Program-made: the position numbers and the translations under genes
Part shown: positions 6,949 to 14,836 of the stretch, in pieces
How the letters are laid out: each line of letters begins with the position of its first letter
Position numbering within the stretch: position 1 is the first letter of the stretch
NCBI GenBank assembly: GCA_002441545.1
Contig: DJWL01000045.1
Location: 9,429 to 37,163 of the forward strand
DNA: 27,735 nucleotides
Reading direction: 5' to 3'
Source: Flavobacteriaceae bacterium UBA6231
Lineage (GTDB): Bacteria > Bacteroidota > Bacteroidia > Flavobacteriales > Flavobacteriaceae
The notes under the pieces: model-generated
Database searches by the model: none
Told to the model about the DNA's origin: nothing
What the model saw: the letters and a program-made list of their open reading frames with translations, nothing else

Positions 6949-7319
6949 AACTATTAAGAATATTAATCATTTTATTTTTAACATCATGTGTTAATACTAT
7001 AGATGCACAAACGGTTTACACCACAAAAACAGGAAAAAAGTACCATAATGAAACCTGTAAGTACCTGAAATACTCCAAAAAAGAAATTACACTTCGAAAA
7101 GCAATTGAGTTGGGGTATTCTCCTTGTTCAGTTTGCAAGCCAATGAGTAAAATATCTGATAAGGAAAAAGCAAACAACATTTCAAGTGTTAAAGTTTTAA
7201 CTACGAATGAAACAACTCAAAAGTCAGTGGCTACACAATGTACTGGAAAAACAAAATCTGGATCAAGATGTAAACGAATGACGAAGAATACGAATGGAAG
7301 GTGTTATCAGCATCAATAG
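6945..7319 (+). CDS. secreted protein with Ada-like zinc-binding motif and C-terminal Cys/His finger
   Basis: The gene starts at GTG, overlapping the nuclease stop. The protein has 124 residues with a signal peptide ending near VNTIDAQ; C15 could alternatively be a lipobox cysteine (LFLTSC). The first domain (about 23-65), VYTTKTGKKYHNETCKYL followed by GYSPCSVCKP, is the short Ada-type metal-binding fold often attached to or encoded beside extracellular nucleases. After a linker, the last 30 residues (TQCTGKTKSGSRCKRM and GRCYQHQ) form a second C-C-C-H cluster that is recurrent in Bacteroidota secreted proteins. Both clusters probably bind zinc. Being coupled to the thermonuclease, it may help that enzyme bind DNA. 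This is the last gene of the operon. Confidence 0.8.
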   Translation: MKLLRILIILFLTSCVNTIDAQTVYTTKTGKKYHNETCKYLKYSKKEITLRKAIELGYSPCSVCKPMSKISDKEKANNISSVKVLTTNETTQKSVATQCTGKTKSGSRCKRMTKNTNGRCYQHQ

Positions 7320-7804
7320 TTAAAGTTTAATTACAGTATAAAAACATACAAGATTACCTATTAAAGTTTTAGTCAATATTGTCTATCTGAAAAGGAAGGT
7401 ATGTTCAGATAAGTCGAAATAGTGTTGCAGTCTTTCCCTTAATTGTTTAATTAAGTCATACACTTTATAAAAACAATACTCTTCATTTAGATACTATTAA
7501 TTAGATGACACCAGAATCAAATTATCCAGATCCTAGATCAATGACAATCCGTTTTTTGAAGTTCTAAATAGCATTTCTAGAAGAAATTTGATGTTTTTGC
7601 AGAATGTTTTCGGTACTACTTCCATAAATGAGCTACTTTTTTACTTCTTTTTTCATACCATTTAAAGCCTTTTGTTGGTAATTAAAATCAAAGAGATTTA
7701 AATAATATTATTCATATAAAATATTGAAAATCAGTTGTTTAAATATGTAAATATTAATAATTTTCTAAAATCAAAAATCATTTAAAAATTAAATTTTAGG
7801 TCTT
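7320..7804 (+). other. 485-bp non-coding spacer between accessory operon and tra operon
   Basis: I see no convincing gene. A hairpin (tatctgaa at 7384-7391 with ttcagata at 7404-7411, 12-nt loop) lies about 65 bp after the last stop but lacks a T-tract. Several short frames in 7500-7680 are broken by stops on both strands. They could be the wreck of an older gene, but no family is recognisable. No consensus promoter for traE is evident in the AT-rich 7680-7800 stretch, although transcription must start there or upstream. Confidence 0.5.
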
Positions 7805-8092
7805 ATGAAAAAATCAATGTATGTAACTGCTTTATTAGTTCTCATCTCAAGTTCCATGTTTGCACAAATTGGGGGAATCGAAAATTCCGTGAACGATGTG
7901 TCCGATACCATCCGAGCCATTTTTCCCATTATTCTAGGGGTTATTTTTTTAATAGGGTTTCTATTTAATGCCGGTCACTTCTTTGGTGAGAATGCGGATC
8001 TAAAAAAAGGGATTACAAGGGTTTTGGTATTCGTGCTTATTGCCGGAGCTGTGGTCGGCATCTTTACGTATCTCATTGGTATCGTGGTATAA
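7805..8092 (+). CDS. traE: conjugative transfer protein TraE (DUF4134)
   Basis: The protein has 95 residues: a signal peptide (to about FAQ, residue 21) and two membrane helices (about 38-58 and 70-92) joined by a short polar loop (GENADLKKGI). Length, topology and place as first gene of a tra operon match TraE of the CTnDOT family (DUF4134), a small VirB2/VirB3-like inner-membrane or pilin-like component of the mating apparatus. It lies 24 bp upstream of traF, in the classical order. Base composition from here to 14667 is less AT-rich than the accessory operon before it, suggesting a different history for the two blocks. Confidence 0.85.
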   Translation: MKKSMYVTALLVLISSSMFAQIGGIENSVNDVSDTIRAIFPIILGVIFLIGFLFNAGHFFGENADLKKGITRVLVFVLIAGAVVGIFTYLIGIVV

Positions 8093-8116
8093 GCTACCAA
8101 TTATCCATAGTCGCTT

Positions 8117-8401
8117 ATGAAAACCTATGAAGTTTATAAGAACATTAGAAAGCGAGCCATGATTATGGGGTTGCCTATAGCATGGTTCGCACTCATGATG
8201 ACCGCTGTGATTGGTTCGCTTTTGCTTATTATTTTCTCCTTTAGTGTATTGGTTATTGTGGGTGTTTTTTTAGGTAATGCAGCCATGTATATGGGATTGA
8301 CCCAGATTACGAAGAATCCATCTTTATTGCATGTTAAAAAAGTGTTTCCAGAAACTATCAGTAATAAAAATCTAAGTCTATTATATTATGAAGACGATTA
8401 A
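8117..8401 (+). CDS. traF: conjugative transfer protein TraF (DUF4133, VirB3-like)
   Basis: The 94-residue protein has two adjacent membrane helices (about 19-40 and 45-65) and a C-terminal cytoplasmic tail (KKVFPETISNKNLSLLYYED). This is the DUF4133/TraF pattern, equivalent to VirB3, which docks on the VirB4-type ATPase at the inner membrane. The start of traG lies 14 bp inside its 3' end, so the two are translationally coupled, as usual for VirB3-VirB4 pairs. Confidence 0.85.
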   Translation: MKTYEVYKNIRKRAMIMGLPIAWFALMMTAVIGSLLLIIFSFSVLVIVGVFLGNAAMYMGLTQITKNPSLLHVKKVFPETISNKNLSLLYYEDD

Positions 8402-10796
8402 CCTAGTAGCATACCATCCTATACTGGATATCCAAGGTCATATGGTATTTGCCAATAATGGTAATGTCATATTGTGCTACGAAGTAGAATTACCGGAAGT
8501 GTATTCACTGTCAGAATCGGACTTTGAGGCTATACATGGAACCTGGTTTCAAGGATTTAAATCCTTGCCAATCGGTGCCATAATTCATAAACAAGATATC
8601 TATCAAAAGACATTATTTGATGCAGATGGTATTCCTAATGATAGCTTTTTGGAACGTGCCACATATGACCATTTTAAAGGCCGTGAGTATATAGAGCACA
8701 CGTCTTATCTATTTTTTGTTTTACCATTACATAAATCACTAAAGGCTTCTAAGTTTACCAACCCATTTAGATCCATTGAAAAAGGGATTTTTAAAAAAAT
8801 GGATTATCATGTTCAGGAGTTTATCACCTCTGTAAATGATGCGGTATCCTATATCAACAATAGTCGTAAAGTCTTCCTGAGACCATTGAACAACAAGAAA
8901 ATACTCAGGATTACGAAATCCTATTTCAACGGATTTAATGATGGTTTTGATACGGATATTCAACTCAAGAAATCTGACATTGAAATTGGAGCTAACCATT
9001 TTGATGTCATAGCAGTTAACAGTGAACTCTGTTTTGGAGAGGTCGTTCAAAGTAGTAAAACCAATGAGACGTTCACATCTGATGATTTTATGTTTCACCA
9101 AGGTTTTATGGACGGATTGGGGTTAAATCTTCGTGAAAATCACATCATTAATCAAATTATTTATTTAGATGATAAACAGACCTGGCGTAAACTGCTGGAT
9201 AAGAAAATTGAGGAGCTCAATAAGAGTTCTAATTTTGGGACTCAGAACAAGGTTATCCTAAAGAAGATTGAAGCTATTGTTTCTAAGATCAACTTGGATG
9301 ACAGTTCACGTATTATTAGAGGTCATTTTAATGTGGTGTTTTGGGATCAGGATGCTTCTCAATTATCTAGGATTGCCTCCAAAATCAAAGCGGAGTGCAA
9401 AGAACTCGATATCGTGCCGTATTATCCAAAAGGAGAAGAGAGAAAGAATTACTTTTTGAACAGCTATTGCTGCTTTAGTTCCAATTTTTCTAATGAAGAT
9501 TTGTATGTGACGGATTTAAAGCATGCGCTATGTCTGTATATTAATAACAGTAATTATAAATCTGATCCAACAGGCATTATTTTTAACGATAGACAATATA
9601 ATATTCCTGTTCTTAAAGATGTTTGGGATGAGCGTAAAAAGCGAATCAAAGCCAGAAACTTTGCCATTTTTGCACCTACAGGGGAAGGAAAATCCTTTTT
9701 GGCCAATAACATTCTAAGGCAGTATTATGAACGGGGTGTTCGTTTGGTCATTATAGATCTTGGGGGATCGTATTCCAAATTTGCAAAACTCTACCCAGAG
9801 GATCATATCATATTGCGCTATGAGCAAGGTAAGAACTTAGGGATTAATCCTTTTTATATTTCTAGTGCATCGGATTTGACCCCGGAACGTTTGGAAGACC
9901 TTACCATCTTTCTGTTGGAACTTTTAGCAGAGCAACACGTTACCAAGGCTAAGGAAGTAACTATTAAGAAAGTACTTAGTTATTACTACGCTGCACAATC
10001 ATCCAATCATTCATTGGAAAGCCTGTATGTCTTTGTGGATCACAAAAAAGACACAATTATCCAAGAGTTAAATATCTATGACGACCATTTTAGTGTCTAT
10101 AACTTTTTGCATATCCTATCGGAATATGTGGGGGACGGTTTATATAATTTCTTGTTTAGTGTAGGTGAGGATCAAACCTATAAGATAGAGGATAAGCGTT
10201 TGATTGTCTTTGAATTGGATGAAGTCAAGGATAACAAGGAAATCCTTTCCGTTATGCTGAAGCTCATTAAATCTGCCATACAACGAACCATCTGGAGAAA
10301 TAAAGCGGAAAAGGGCATTATTCTTTTTGATGAATTTGCTAAACAACTGAAGTTTGAAAATGTTTTGGAGAGTGTTGAATTCTACTATCAGGCCATCCGA
10401 AAACAAAACGGAGCTATTGGGATTATTTTACAATCTATTAATCAGTTACCCAACAATACCACATCGGCAAGTATTCTAGAAAACACGCAAGTGATTTATA
10501 GTCTTCATAATGAAAAAGGCTATGACGAATTGCAGAACCGGTTACACCTCTCCAGTCATGATCTGAATCAATTAAAGTCTATCAGGAACAATTTGACAGG
10601 GCCTCGTAAGTACACGGAACTATTTATCAAGATAGGGAAGGAGAGCAATATTTTTAGATTGGAAGTTCCTAAAGAAGTCTATGCAGCCTATCTCACCGAT
10701 GGTACTGAAAGCGAGGCTATCATGACTTTTTATAATAAAACCAAAAACATGGAAGAAGCCATTAGGGAATTTGTCAAATCACAATACCATATTTAA
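8388..10796 (+). CDS. traG: conjugation ATPase TraG (VirB4 family)
   Basis: The 802-residue protein has an N-terminal membrane-docking region and a C-terminal RecA-like motor domain. The Walker A motif PTGEGKSF is at about residues 430-437. The Walker B motif IILFDEFAKQL, with D648 and E649, is followed by the arginine-containing sensor region. LVIIDLGGSYSKFAKLYPED after Walker A is the hallmark of Bacteroidetes TraG proteins (VirB4-type, despite the name shared with coupling proteins). It powers pilus assembly or DNA transfer in the type IV secretion channel. Length and motifs are complete, so the gene looks functional. It overlaps traF and is followed by traI after a 29-bp gap; the homologue of traH is absent between them. 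Confidence 0.95.
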   Translation: MKTINLVAYHPILDIQGHMVFANNGNVILCYEVELPEVYSLSESDFEAIHGTWFQGFKSLPIGAIIHKQDIYQKTLFDADGIPNDSFLERATYDHFKGREYIEHTSYLFFVLPLHKSLKASKFTNPFRSIEKGIFKKMDYHVQEFITSVNDAVSYINNSRKVFLRPLNNKKILRITKSYFNGFNDGFDTDIQLKKSDIEIGANHFDVIAVNSELCFGEVVQSSKTNETFTSDDFMFHQGFMDGLGLNLRENHIINQIIYLDDKQTWRKLLDKKIEELNKSSNFGTQNKVILKKIEAIVSKINLDDSSRIIRGHFNVVFWDQDASQLSRIASKIKAECKELDIVPYYPKGEERKNYFLNSYCCFSSNFSNEDLYVTDLKHALCLYINNSNYKSDPTGIIFNDRQYNIPVLKDVWDERKKRIKARNFAIFAPTGEGKSFLANNILRQYYERGVRLVIIDLGGSYSKFAKLYPEDHIILRYEQGKNLGINPFYISSASDLTPERLEDLTIFLLELLAEQHVTKAKEVTIKKVLSYYYAAQSSNHSLESLYVFVDHKKDTIIQELNIYDDHFSVYNFLHILSEYVGDGLYNFLFSVGEDQTYKIEDKRLIVFELDEVKDNKEILSVMLKLIKSAIQRTIWRNKAEKGIILFDEFAKQLKFENVLESVEFYYQAIRKQNGAIGIILQSINQLPNNTTSASILENTQVIYSLHNEKGYDELQNRLHLSSHDLNQLKSIRNNLTGPRKYTELFIKIGKESNIFRLEVPKEVYAAYLTDGTESEAIMTFYNKTKNMEEAIREFVKSQYHI

Positions 10797-10825
10797 TAGT
10801 ATTCATTAATCAAAAAACAAACAGT

Positions 10826-11446
10826 ATGAACATTTTAAAAGACCCTCACAGAACCAGCATATGGACTGTGTACAAAATCAAAACAATGCTAATAGCATCG
10901 ACATTAGTTGTGTTGTTGTCTCATAAGGTTGAGGCTCAAGGAATGCCCGTCTATGACAACACCAATTTTATAAGCCTTACCAAAACACTAGTAGAATCCG
11001 CGAAACAAACCACACAATTACTGAAAACGGTTGAGTTTTTAAAACAACAAAAAGAGAACATCGATAAGGTCAGCAATGTCATCAAACAACTCAAAGCTGT
11101 GAGGGAATTATCTAAAAATAATCAGAAACTCTATCGTTTGGTTCAGAATGATTTGAGGGATATTTTGAATTCACCTTTTATTAAACCTGAAGAAGTGAGT
11201 CGGATCTCAGAATCCTTTAATAGCATTATTGAACAGTCTTTAGAAGACTTGGACTTTGTAAATCAGATTTTATCTAGTGACAGATTAAAAATGACGGATG
11301 CGGAGCGTACGGAGTTTTTAAAAGCAAAGGAATTGCAGTCTCAGGAAATGGTTATCGAAATTCAGCAAAAGACCAGACGCTACAAAGAGATTATTGCCTT
11401 TAGGAATATGCAAGACAAAGTTAATAACAGAGAGACCACTTACTAG
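10826..11446 (+). CDS. traI: conjugative transfer protein TraI-like (DUF4141, VirB5-like)
   Basis: The 206-residue protein has a signal peptide ending near VEAQ (about residue 38) after an unusually long basic N-region; M21 is an alternative start giving a normal signal. The mature part is helical and coiled-coil rich (TKTLVESAKQTTQLLKTVEF, LEDLDFVNQIL). This matches the DUF4141 family, which takes the TraI slot in CTnDOT-like operons and resembles VirB5 minor pilus proteins. It lies 2 bp before traJ. Confidence 0.8.
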   Translation: MNILKDPHRTSIWTVYKIKTMLIASTLVVLLSHKVEAQGMPVYDNTNFISLTKTLVESAKQTTQLLKTVEFLKQQKENIDKVSNVIKQLKAVRELSKNNQKLYRLVQNDLRDILNSPFIKPEEVSRISESFNSIIEQSLEDLDFVNQILSSDRLKMTDAERTEFLKAKELQSQEMVIEIQQKTRRYKEIIAFRNMQDKVNNRETTY

Positions 11447-11448
11447 TT

Positions 11449-12276
11449 ATGTCGATAGGATTGGAATATGTGGATGCGGTGTTTACCACCATTAAGAGCA
11501 GTGATTTCTCCCAGTATACCATAACGGGCATGAAAGCCTTGGCTATTCTGTTATTTCTGGTCAATATCCTTAAAAAATATAATGAAGGTGTGGCCAATAA
11601 CGATGGCTATACCTGGGGATTGACACCATCGGAACTAGCAAAGAATTTTGCTATTGTTATCCTAGTTATTTTTTCCACTCAAGTGCTCAATGCTTTTGAT
11701 ACGATATTGGTAGCGATAGAAACGCAATATAAGGACACGGCTCCAGCGCTCCTTCCTCTTCAGATGCAAGATATCGACATTGAACAGGATGTGGGCGCAC
11801 TGGAAGCCGCCAAAAAAGCGATGGCTTTATTGTATGAGGCTCTAGTAACTCCCTTGTTTGGAATGAAGGTTATTGCGTTTGTCATTGGACTGTTCTTGTG
11901 GTTGTTGGATATCTTTATTTATCCCTTGTTCTTGGCAGAGCGCTATTTCTTATTAGGTATTATGCAGGCCTTTTTCCCATTGGTCATCAGTTTGGCAGTT
12001 TTTGAGAAGTTTAGAAACTTAGCTTATAACTTCTTTAAACTTTATGCTGCGGTATATATGTTGGTTCCTGCGTTTTTTCTTGTGAACGTCTTTGTCAATC
12101 AATTGTATACAGAGGTTAATACCAATTTTTGGACCACCTTATTTGGTACCGATTGGGGAAGTCAATTTTTTGCACCACTTATCCAATTAGGGTCCATAGG
12201 GTTTATAGTACTACTCAAATTCAAGTTGTACAGGCGAGCTACATCATTTGTCATCAAACTATTTGTTGGAGGTTAA
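11449..12276 (+). CDS. traJ: conjugative transfer protein TraJ (VirB6-like)
   Basis: The 275-residue polytopic membrane protein has about six hydrophobic segments. Among them are AILLFLVNIL, NFAIVILVIFSTQVL, VIAFVIGLFLWLLDIFIYPLF, FFPLVISLAVF and VYMLVPAFFLVNVFV. The segment LAERYFLLGIMQAFFPLVIS is typical of Bacteroidetes TraJ. TraJ corresponds to VirB6, the inner-membrane part of the DNA channel. It is somewhat short for the family but has intact ends. It follows traI by 2 bp. Confidence 0.88.
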   Translation: MSIGLEYVDAVFTTIKSSDFSQYTITGMKALAILLFLVNILKKYNEGVANNDGYTWGLTPSELAKNFAIVILVIFSTQVLNAFDTILVAIETQYKDTAPALLPLQMQDIDIEQDVGALEAAKKAMALLYEALVTPLFGMKVIAFVIGLFLWLLDIFIYPLFLAERYFLLGIMQAFFPLVISLAVFEKFRNLAYNFFKLYAAVYMLVPAFFLVNVFVNQLYTEVNTNFWTTLFGTDWGSQFFAPLIQLGSIGFIVLLKFKLYRRATSFVIKLFVGG

Positions 12277-12297
12277 CATAAATTAAATACATACACT

Positions 12298-12909
12298 ATG
12301 AAAACACCTTATAAAAATATTTATACGGTTTTAAAATTAAATCGTCTTATCGTGTTAGCAGTTGTTATTTGCGCCGCAATCATTAGTATCGTTTCAGTCG
12401 TAATGGTTTTAAAGGTTCATCGAGACACTGTCAATCATGCTTTTGTTGTAAATACTGAAGGTAGCGTAATCCCATTAAAGCTAGTATCTCAAAAAGAGAA
12501 CATGAAAGTGGAAGCCTTGGCTCATTTAGAATTGTTTCATACCTATTTCTATAACATTGATGCAAGTAATTATAAAAAAAATTTAGAGAAAGCACTATGG
12601 TTGGGGAATAGTTCCGTAGATGCCCTCTATCGACAGAAAAAGGCAGATGGGGTCTATAATCGTTTGCTTCAGTATTCCTTGGTTCAAAAAGTTCTTAGTA
12701 TTGAGTCAAACGTAGACATTCAAAAAGAACCTTATACGTTTAAAACCACCACCATATTTGAAGTCAATCGGGGATCGGTTATCGATACCTACGAATTAAA
12801 AACCACTGGAAATCTGATCCATGTAGATAGAAATTTTCCTAAAAATACCCATGGATTACTGATAACCAATTTCTTTGAAAACAGTCTCAGAAAAATAGAA
12901 AAAGATTAA
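12298..12909 (+). CDS. traK: conjugative transfer protein TraK (VirB8-like)
   Basis: The 203-residue protein has a short cytoplasmic N-terminus (YKNIYTVLKLNR), one membrane helix (about 17-38) and a periplasmic domain containing ALAHLELFHTYFYNID, the well-conserved TraK core. TraK is the counterpart of VirB8, a bitopic inner-membrane scaffold. It lies 21 bp after traJ. The gene normally following it in CTnDOT, traL, is missing. Confidence 0.88.
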   Translation: MKTPYKNIYTVLKLNRLIVLAVVICAAIISIVSVVMVLKVHRDTVNHAFVVNTEGSVIPLKLVSQKENMKVEALAHLELFHTYFYNIDASNYKKNLEKALWLGNSSVDALYRQKKADGVYNRLLQYSLVQKVLSIESNVDIQKEPYTFKTTTIFEVNRGSVIDTYELKTTGNLIHVDRNFPKNTHGLLITNFFENSLRKIEKD

Positions 12910-12940
12910 GAATCATAATCAACACTTAAAATAAAACCAT

Positions 12941-13876
12941 ATGAAATTAGAGAAAAATAAAATCGTATTTGCTTCCGTTTTGCTCTGTATTATACTATTT
13001 ATTGGGGCTTATACTTTGCTGGTATTCGATGATAATGAAGCAACAGTCATTGAAAATAATCAAATTCCGGTGCCAAAACTGGAAGACGAACAGGATGTCT
13101 ATGAAACGAAATTGGATGCGCTCAATGATCTAAAGGAAGTGAGACAGACCAATGCACCTAGTATCTATGACGAAAAGCTATTAGACTCCACAGGAATTTA
13201 CGATCCTGATTTATTGGAAAAGGAAAAACAGCGAATCATGGATAGTATTTATAATCAAGATCGTATGGCTTACAATGAACAGCCATATCAAACTACTATC
13301 CATAAAACGGTAACAGAAACTAGAGATCCCATAGAGGATACATTACGTTCTGAAGTTGAGTCACTACCAACACTATCAGTCAAAGAAATAAGTTTGGAGC
13401 ATCAACTCTTTTTTGCTTCTAATCCTGCGAAGGAGAAAGATCTTTTGCAACAGCATACAGATCAATGTATTCCAGTTCTTGTGGATGGCAATCAAACCGT
13501 AAAAGCCAATTACCGGTTAAGGATGAGATCCATGAGGGATGTTATGATTAATGATATGTGTATTCCAAGGAATACGCTTATTTATGGGTTTATAAGTTTT
13601 CAGCCGAATCGAGCTTTGATAGGTATTGATAACATTAACCAGGCTCCCGTTAAATTAAAAGCGTTTGATTTTCAAGATGGGCGTGAAGGTATTTATGTAG
13701 AAAATAGCTTTCGTTCGGATGCCACTCGTGAAGTGATTGACGATGTAGCTCAAGATATCAATATTTCTGGAGTACCCCAAGTGAGCGGTATCAAAAAGAT
13801 ATTTCGGCGGGATAATAGAAACACCAAAGTGACTGTATTAAATAACTATCAATTAATCTTAAAACCAACACCATGA
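12941..13876 (+). CDS. traM: conjugative transfer protein TraM (VirB10-like)
   Basis: The 311-residue protein has one membrane helix (about 8-28), a charged periplasmic linker (LEDEQDVYETKLDALNDL) and a C-terminal beta-rich domain. The C-terminal core includes VKANYRLRMRSMRDVMINDM and IPRNTLIYGFISFQPNRALI, which is diagnostic of Bacteroidetes TraM, the VirB10 counterpart bridging inner and outer membranes. Its stop overlaps the traN start (ATGA). Confidence 0.9.
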   Translation: MKLEKNKIVFASVLLCIILFIGAYTLLVFDDNEATVIENNQIPVPKLEDEQDVYETKLDALNDLKEVRQTNAPSIYDEKLLDSTGIYDPDLLEKEKQRIMDSIYNQDRMAYNEQPYQTTIHKTVTETRDPIEDTLRSEVESLPTLSVKEISLEHQLFFASNPAKEKDLLQQHTDQCIPVLVDGNQTVKANYRLRMRSMRDVMINDMCIPRNTLIYGFISFQPNRALIGIDNINQAPVKLKAFDFQDGREGIYVENSFRSDATREVIDDVAQDINISGVPQVSGIKKIFRRDNRNTKVTVLNNYQLILKPTP

Positions 13877-14667
13877 GATCATTCGCTACCTTTATATTAG
13901 TTCTAACATCCATGTCCATATGTGCACAGAAATCCTTAGATACTATTTATGCTAATGATAGAATGAATGTCTCTCTTTTTTTTCCTAATCCAATACGTCA
14001 AGGAATAGTAGGAGCAGATCATTTTGTGTTTACATATAATAGAGACAAGGAACAATACTTTGGTTTGCTTCAGGCAAGACCAGGAGAACAGAGCAATCTA
14101 TTGGTTGTCACAAACGATGGCCAGGCATACTCCTATATTTTGAAATACTCTGATAATTTACCCAAATTGAATTACTTCGTTACCGAAAAGGAAAGTATTG
14201 GTAATGAAAAATATAAACTTGAAGTTCCTAAGAGCGTAAATGATACCATTGGAAAAACGGATGAAAAGGAAGCTTACTTTAAAAGATTTAGTGAGTATTT
14301 ATTAAAGTCAAAGTTATCTCCAATGGCTACTAAACGAAAAAAGGGCATGCGCTTAAGATTATTAAATGTAGCTTACAATGAAAATGAAGTGTATTTAGTT
14401 ATGGAAATTAAAAACAGATCGGGGATTGATTTTGAAACGGATTATTTAAATGTCTCTATAACCAGTGATAATAAAAGAAGGAAATCTTCATTCCAAAAAA
14501 TAAAGAAAGACGTTGTTTATAAGCATGATTTACCAAAACTTATTTTAGATAATGAGGTTAGGCGTTTTGTATATGTGCTTCCTAAATTTGTTTTAGGTGA
14601 TAATGAGAAGTTGAATTTAAAGTTTCAAGAGCTACATGGAAACAGAATGATAAAATTAACCTATTAA
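13873..14667 (+). CDS. traN: conjugative transfer protein TraN (DUF4138, VirB9-like)
   Basis: The 264-residue protein has a signal peptide (cleavage near SICAQ, residue 19). The mature part carries the DUF4138 features: LLVVTNDGQAYSYILKYSD in the N-terminal half, and LRLLNVAYNENEVYLVMEIK with NRSGIDFETDYL in the C-terminal half. TraN corresponds to VirB9 and sits with TraM in the outer-membrane core complex. It is the last tra gene here. Only 170 bp further lies the end of a convergent susD, so traO, traP and traQ do not follow as they do in CTnDOT. Confidence 0.88.
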   Translation: MRSFATFILVLTSMSICAQKSLDTIYANDRMNVSLFFPNPIRQGIVGADHFVFTYNRDKEQYFGLLQARPGEQSNLLVVTNDGQAYSYILKYSDNLPKLNYFVTEKESIGNEKYKLEVPKSVNDTIGKTDEKEAYFKRFSEYLLKSKLSPMATKRKKGMRLRLLNVAYNENEVYLVMEIKNRSGIDFETDYLNVSITSDNKRRKSSFQKIKKDVVYKHDLPKLILDNEVRRFVYVLPKFVLGDNEKLNLKFQELHGNRMIKLTY

Positions 14668-14762
14668 AAAGTGCTAATTTTAAAAAAAAGGATATTTATT
14701 TTTAACGTAAATAATCTTTTTTACAAACAGTAATTAGTAATACAAGAAAAATCATTAAAACA

Positions 14763-14796
14763 AAAAGCGGGCAAAAATATTTTCTCACCCACTTTT
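14763..14796. terminator. terminator between traN and susD (either strand)
   Basis: aaaagcggg (14764-14771) pairs with cccactttt (14788-14796) with one C-A mismatch, and short A/T runs on each side let it work in both directions. It sits about 40 bp after the susD stop on the reverse strand, the usual place for a terminator, and it also lies below traN. Confidence 0.55.
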
Positions 14797-14836
14797 CAAA
14801 CTGAAAAACTAAACTAAACTAACTCAAAATATATTA

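Noticed and set aside
7500..7660. Short frames such as MTPESNYPDPRS on the forward strand and pieces on the reverse strand that could be joined by frameshifts.
   Set aside because: No single frame is long enough, and no family could be recognised, so calling a pseudogene would be guesswork.
8739..9101. Reverse-strand open frame of 120 residues inside traG.
   Set aside because: It is a shadow of the well-supported VirB4-family gene on the forward strand.
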